A stretch of 64,000 nucleotides of DNA from Paraburkholderia sartisoli (GTDB lineage Bacteria; Pseudomonadota; Gammaproteobacteria; Burkholderiales; Burkholderiaceae), in contig NZ_FNRQ01000014.1 of assembly GCF_900107685.1 (NCBI RefSeq), forward strand, positions 1 through 64,000. The letters run 5' to 3'. The notes beneath the pieces are model-generated. The model was not told where the DNA came from. It saw only the letters and a program-made list of their open reading frames with translations, and searched no databases. The position numbers and the translations under genes are program-made. How positions within the stretch are numbered: the stretch's first letter is position 1; each line of letters starts with the position of its first letter. Positions 60,951 to 64,000 of the stretch are shown piece by piece.

Positions 60951-62210
60951 ATGCTCAACTGGGATGACGAGATCACTGCCGTAACTCCCGCAAGCGCTTC
61001 GCAACAGAATGCGTTGCGCAACGCTCCGGAACCGGCCGTCGGAACGCAGGCTGTATCGCGTGCCGCTCATCAGGCTCCCTCGGCTCAGGACATCTTCGCG
61101 AACGACATCGCTGTCGCTCCGTATGCTGCGTCCTCCGCCGCTCAGGCAACCGCACCGACCATTCCTGCCGCTGTCCCGGCCGCCGCTTCGGAAGCGCGCG
61201 TGAATGTCGCTGACAAGCGCATCATCAACGGCCAGACCGACGTCAACCAGCTGGTGCCGTTCAAATACAAGTGGGCGTGGGAAAAGTATCTGGCGGGTTG
61301 CGCGAACCACTGGATGCCGCAGGAAATCAACATGTCCCGCGACATCGCGCTCTGGAAAGACCCGAACGGTCTGACCGAAGACGAGCGGCGCGTCGTCAAA
61401 CGTAACCTCGGTTTCTTCGTGACGGCGGATTCGCTGGCCGCGAACAACATCGTGCTGGGCACCTACCGCCACATCACGGCGCCCGAATGCCGCCAGTTCC
61501 TGCTGCGCCAGGCGTTCGAAGAGGCAATCCACACGCACGCTTACCAGTACATCGTCGAATCGCTCGGTCTCGACGAAGGCGAGATCTTCAACGCGTATCA
61601 CGAGGTCTCCTCGATCCGCGCGAAAGACGAATTCCTTATTCCGTTCATCCACACGCTGACCGATCCGGCCTTCAAGACCGGCACGCTCGAGGCCGACCAG
61701 ACGCTGCTCCGGTCGCTGATCGTGTTCGCCTGCGTGATGGAAGGCCTCTTCTTTTATGTCGGCTTCACGCAGATTCTTGCACTAGGCCGCCAGAACAAGA
61801 TGACTGGCGCGGCGGAGCAGTACCAGTACATCCTGCGCGATGAGTCGATGCACTGCAATTTCGGCATCGACCTCATCAACCAGATCAAACTCGAAAACCC
61901 GCATCTGTGGACGGCTGAGTTCCGCGCGGAAATCCGCGAAATCTTCAAGCAGGCTGTCGATCTCGAATATCGCTACGCAGAAGACACCATGCCGCGCGGG
62001 GTGCTCGGCCTGAATGCGTCGATGTTCAAGAGCTATCTGCGCTTCATCTGCAACCGTCGTTGCCAGCAGATCGGTCTCGATCCGCTGTTCCCGAACGAGG
62101 AAAACCCGTTCCCGTGGATGAGCGAGATGATCGACTTGAAGAAGGAACGCAACTTCTTCGAAACGCGGGTCATTGAATATCAGACAGGCGGCGCGCTCTC
62201 CTGGGAATAA
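60951..62210 (+). CDS. nrdB: Ribonucleoside-diphosphate reductase, beta subunit (class Ia)
   Basis: A 419-residue small subunit that holds the di-iron-tyrosyl radical. Iron ligands Glu191 and His194 and the radical Tyr198 lie in EEAIHTHAY; further ligands follow in MEGLFF and ESMHCNFG. The first ~85 residues are an Ala/Pro/Ser-rich extension not needed in E. coli NrdB (376 residues). I chose ATG 60951 because MLNWDDEI is the beta-proteobacterial N-terminus and GGTGA precedes it; ATG 60939 is a second option. The Tyr and ligands mark class Ia (iron type). Confidence 0.95.
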   Translation: MLNWDDEITAVTPASASQQNALRNAPEPAVGTQAVSRAAHQAPSAQDIFANDIAVAPYAASSAAQATAPTIPAAVPAAASEARVNVADKRIINGQTDVNQLVPFKYKWAWEKYLAGCANHWMPQEINMSRDIALWKDPNGLTEDERRVVKRNLGFFVTADSLAANNIVLGTYRHITAPECRQFLLRQAFEEAIHTHAYQYIVESLGLDEGEIFNAYHEVSSIRAKDEFLIPFIHTLTDPAFKTGTLEADQTLLRSLIVFACVMEGLFFYVGFTQILALGRQNKMTGAAEQYQYILRDESMHCNFGIDLINQIKLENPHLWTAEFRAEIREIFKQAVDLEYRYAEDTMPRGVLGLNASMFKSYLRFICNRRCQQIGLDPLFPNEENPFPWMSEMIDLKKERNFFETRVIEYQTGGALSWE

Positions 62211-62662
62211 ACCGGGAGTCGTGTCGTAGACGAAATTGATGGGGATGCCGCCGGCCGCTCACGGCCGTCGGTGGCACATAAGGTTAGGAGCAGGAACGCC
62301 TGATGCAAAGCACGCCCGGTGCGCCATGTGCCTTGATGGCCATGGCCCACGACGATGACAGGCACTTTGCGAACCCTTCAGTGGGATGGGCAAACTTCCC
62401 CCCGGAAAACGCCGCTGGCCATAGGGCTAGGGGTTCGATCAAGCAATTGCCGGCGTCGGAATCCGACGCCGACCAGATCTGGCGCGCGGTGCTGTATGGC
62501 ACCGCGCGCCTTACCGCATTCATTAGCGTAAGCGCGCTGCACCTGCGTACGCCGATGAATAGCCCGCTTCGTAGCGCGCGCCCTGAGAAGCGTCCGCGGG
62601 AAGCGGGTTTTGACGAAGGGTGTTGTTTGAACTGACTCTCATCTGAAAACCTGAAGGAGAAA
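62211..62662 (+). other. Spacer between nrdB and the histone H1-like gene, with two strong hairpins
   Basis: No gene I can support. An open frame of 110 codons at 62303-62635 has AGGAG 12 bases before its ATG, but no recognisable domain and no typical codon pattern. GGCGTCGG (62452-62459) pairs with CCGACGCC (62463-62470) and GGCGCGCGGTGC (62481-62492) pairs perfectly with 62499-62510 around TGTATG. Neither has a T-run. They lie about 150 bases before the next gene. Confidence 0.5.
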
Positions 62663-63280
62663 ATGATGGCAACTGCAAAAAAAGCCGCCGCGAAGAAAGC
62701 CCCGGCAAAGAAAGTCGCTGCAAAGAAAGCTGCACCGGCAAAGAAGGCCGCCGTTAAGAAAGTCGCAGTGAAGAAGGTTGCGGCGAAGAAAGTGGCCGTG
62801 AAGAAGGTCGCGGCGAAGAAGGTTGCAGCGAAGAAGGCAGCGCCGGCGAAGAAGGTTGCAGCGAAGAAAGTGGCTGCCCGGAAAGTCGCTGTGAAGAAGG
62901 TTGCAGCGAAGAAGGCAGCACCGGCGAAGAAGGCCGCTGCGAAGAAGGCGCCTGCGAAGAAGGTTGCAGCGAAGAAGGTTGCCAAGAAGGCAGCACCGGC
63001 GAAGAAGGCCGCAGCGAAGAAAGCTGCGCCTGCGAAGAAGGCTGCTGCTAAAAAGGCGCCTGCTAAAAAGGCTGCTGCCAAGAAGGCTGCCCCTGCGAAG
63101 AAGGCTGCCGCCAAGAAGGCTGCCCCTGCCAAGAAGGCTGCTCCTGCGAAGAAGGCTGTCTCGAAGAAGGCTGCTCCTGCTCCCGCTGCGACGGCTGCAT
63201 CGAGCGCACCGGCTGCAACGGTGAAGACCGCGTTGAATCCGGCTGCTGCATGGCCGTTTCCGACCGGCAGCCGTCCGTAA
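62663..63280 (+). CDS. Histone H1-like Lys/Ala/Pro-rich DNA-binding protein
   Basis: A 205-residue highly basic protein made almost wholly of degenerate KKAAPAKK and KKVAAKK repeats (residues 5-175), ending in an Ala/Pro-rich tail. It resembles the histone H1-like (HctB/AlgP/BpH1) proteins that bind DNA and compact the nucleoid. AAGGAGA precedes the start; ATG 62663 and ATG 62666 are both possible. The repeat DNA is prone to change in length by slippage, so alleles may differ. The function in this organism is inferred from composition only. Confidence 0.85.
   Translation: MMATAKKAAAKKAPAKKVAAKKAAPAKKAAVKKVAVKKVAAKKVAVKKVAAKKVAAKKAAPAKKVAAKKVAARKVAVKKVAAKKAAPAKKAAAKKAPAKKVAAKKVAKKAAPAKKAAAKKAAPAKKAAAKKAPAKKAAAKKAAPAKKAAAKKAAPAKKAAPAKKAVSKKAAPAPAATAASSAPAATVKTALNPAAAWPFPTGSRP
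62684..63180 (+). repeat. Degenerate tandem repeat encoding Lys/Ala/Pro units
   Basis: Units of roughly 12-15 bases built on GCGAAGAAGGTTGCA and GCACCGGCGAAGAAG recur through most of the histone-like gene. They are coding repeats, not a CRISPR array: units differ at many positions and there are no spacers. Confidence 0.8.
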
Positions 63281-63350
63281 GACGCTGAAGCCGTAATCAG
63301 GCACATCGCGATGTGTCCGATGATTGGGTAGAACAGAACCCAATCACCGT

Positions 63351-63384
63351 CCCGTCACTGGTTTATCGGTGGCGGGATTTTTTT
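63351..63384 (+). terminator. Terminator of the histone H1-like gene
   Basis: CCCGTCAC (63351-63358) pairs with GTGGCGGG (63369-63376), with one T-G pair, followed by A and seven Ts. It begins 71 bases after the stop codon. The remaining bases to 63560 show no gene. Confidence 0.82.
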
Positions 63385-63560
63385 CGTCTGTCCGTTTTGC
63401 GGCGTCACTGAAACCCGCTTTCGACGGGCGAAAAAAACGCATGCACCGTCATCATCCTGCATGGGAGCGGGGCATGCGCTGGAGGTCGCCGCTTCGACAT
63501 CGAATCATGTCTTCGCGGCTCAAGATGGGTTGGCTCAGGGCAGGCGGATCACCTTGATCA

Positions 63561-64000
63561 TCAGTGCGTGACGCGCGTCACGCCGCCGCTTGACAGCAGA
63601 CGCACGCGTTCGCCCGCGCGGAAGATCTCGCCCGTGGCGCTCTGCGTGATCGCACGCAGGTCGCCGTTGTCGAGCCGCACGGTAATTTCGACGCCGTCGC
63701 GAACCGCCGTGCCGTTTTCTACCGCATTGCCGGCCACCGCACCGACCAGGCCGCCGACGATGCCCGTCAGGATCGAACCCGTGCCGCCGCCGATCGTGCT
63801 GCCAGCGACCGCCCCGAGTGCGCCACCGCCGATCGCCCCCAGGCCGCTCGGCTGGCCGTTGTTCGAGCTGATCTTCACGGCGCGCACGCTGTCGACGGTG
63901 CCGAGGCGCACCGTCTCCTCACGTTGCGCCTGGGACGCCGTGTAGACGTCGGCCGAACTGCTGTTGTACGCGCAGCCTGTCATGACCACCGAGCCCGCGA
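63561..64000 (-). CDS. Glycine-zipper 2TM outer-membrane lipoprotein (SlyB/Pcp-like), 5' end cut by window
   Basis: The visible part encodes about 145 residues. At the window edge the frame reads AGSVVMTGC, the end of a lipoprotein signal peptide with the lipid Cys, so the true start lies beyond 64000. A glycine-zipper region with GxxxG repeats (about 45-90 residues after the Cys; GAIGGGALGAVAG, GIVGGLVGAVAG) is followed by a C-terminal beta domain ending RVTH. SlyB-like proteins sit in the outer membrane and affect envelope integrity. A GTG at 63989 and ATG at 63983 are in frame but lie inside the signal peptide. Confidence 0.85.
   Translation of the reverse strand, partial: AGSVVMTGCAYNSSSADVYTASQAQREETVRLGTVDSVRAVKISSNNGQPSGLGAIGGGALGAVAGSTIGGGTGSILTGIVGGLVGAVAGNAVENGTAVRDGVEITVRLDNGDLRAITQSATGEIFRAGERVRLLSSGGVTRVTH

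Noticed and set aside
62303..62635. Possible small gene of 110 codons between nrdB and the histone-like gene
   Set aside because: It spans two strong hairpins, has no recognised domain, and the ribosome site is distant. I left it as spacer, at low certainty.
62684..63180. CRISPR-like array of short repeats
   Set aside because: The units are degenerate, directly joined and encode Lys/Ala/Pro; there are no spacers and no cas genes.

Overview
The window is a high-GC chromosomal segment from a beta-proteobacterium, most likely a Burkholderiaceae member of the Paraburkholderia/Caballeronia/Burkholderia group. This rests on gene content and order, on meso-DAP-type MurE and class Ia NrdAB, on an encoded CCA in the tRNA, on the style of the porin and lipoproteins, and on the Lys/Ala-rich histone H1-like protein. 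Almost all of it is conserved housekeeping DNA. The one clear mobile element is a group II intron.

Layout. 1-130: the 3' end of a 5S rRNA gene with its terminator, so an rRNA operon ends here. 255-7894: an M20 amidohydrolase, a molybdopterin oxidoreductase, a FadD-type acyl-CoA ligase, a trimeric porin and Coq7. 8130-25852: the complete division and cell wall (dcw) cluster, mraZ-rsmH-ftsL-ftsI-murE-murF-mraY-murD-ftsW-murG-murC-ddlB-ftsQ-ftsA-ftsZ, all on the plus strand and largely coupled by 4-base ATGA overlaps. It makes lipid II and builds the septal machine. It starts with a MraZ-type operator and a leader that can fold in two exclusive ways. 26076-28353: a peroxiredoxin, lpxC and a convergent DUF721/DciA-like gene. 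28564-31487: an apparently intact group II intron with an RT/maturase/HNH protein, inserted just downstream of the probable secA -10 element. 31580-37150: secA, argJ, a DUF815 ATPase and mutT. 37198-42756 (minus strand): yacG, zapD, coaE, pilD, pilC, pilB. 42840-45409 (minus): a CorC/HlyC-type membrane protein, tRNA-Pro(CGG) and the octaprenyl diphosphate synthase. 45625-48701 (plus): rplU, rpmA, obgE, proB. 48988-50290 (minus): a CNP1-like lipoprotein and rppH. 50574-52922 (plus): proS and a MarC protein. 53017-55011 (minus): a purine phosphoribosyltransferase and ffh. 55074-56892 (plus): a CcsA/YpjD-like protein, a small membrane zinc-ribbon-like protein and ampD. 57374-62210 (plus): nrdA and nrdB, separated by an unusual 559-base structured spacer. 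62663-63280: the histone H1-like gene. 63561-64000 (minus): a glycine-zipper lipoprotein cut by the window end.

How the genes work together. The dcw genes, lpxC, secA, yacG, zapD and coaE keep the gene neighbourhood known from Escherichia coli, with pilBCD in the place of hofBC. Peptidoglycan synthesis (mur, ddl, mraY, ftsI/W), its recycling (ampD), outer-membrane lipid A (lpxC), quinone side-chain supply (ispB, coq7), protein export (secA, ffh) and deoxynucleotide supply (nrdAB) are all represented. The points most worth a second look are the intron placed at the secA transcription start, the alternative hairpins in the mraZ leader, the nrdA leader and nrdA-nrdB spacer, and a terminator-like hairpin directly before ftsZ. 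I did not find a CRISPR array, prophage, toxin-antitoxin or recognisable defence system.
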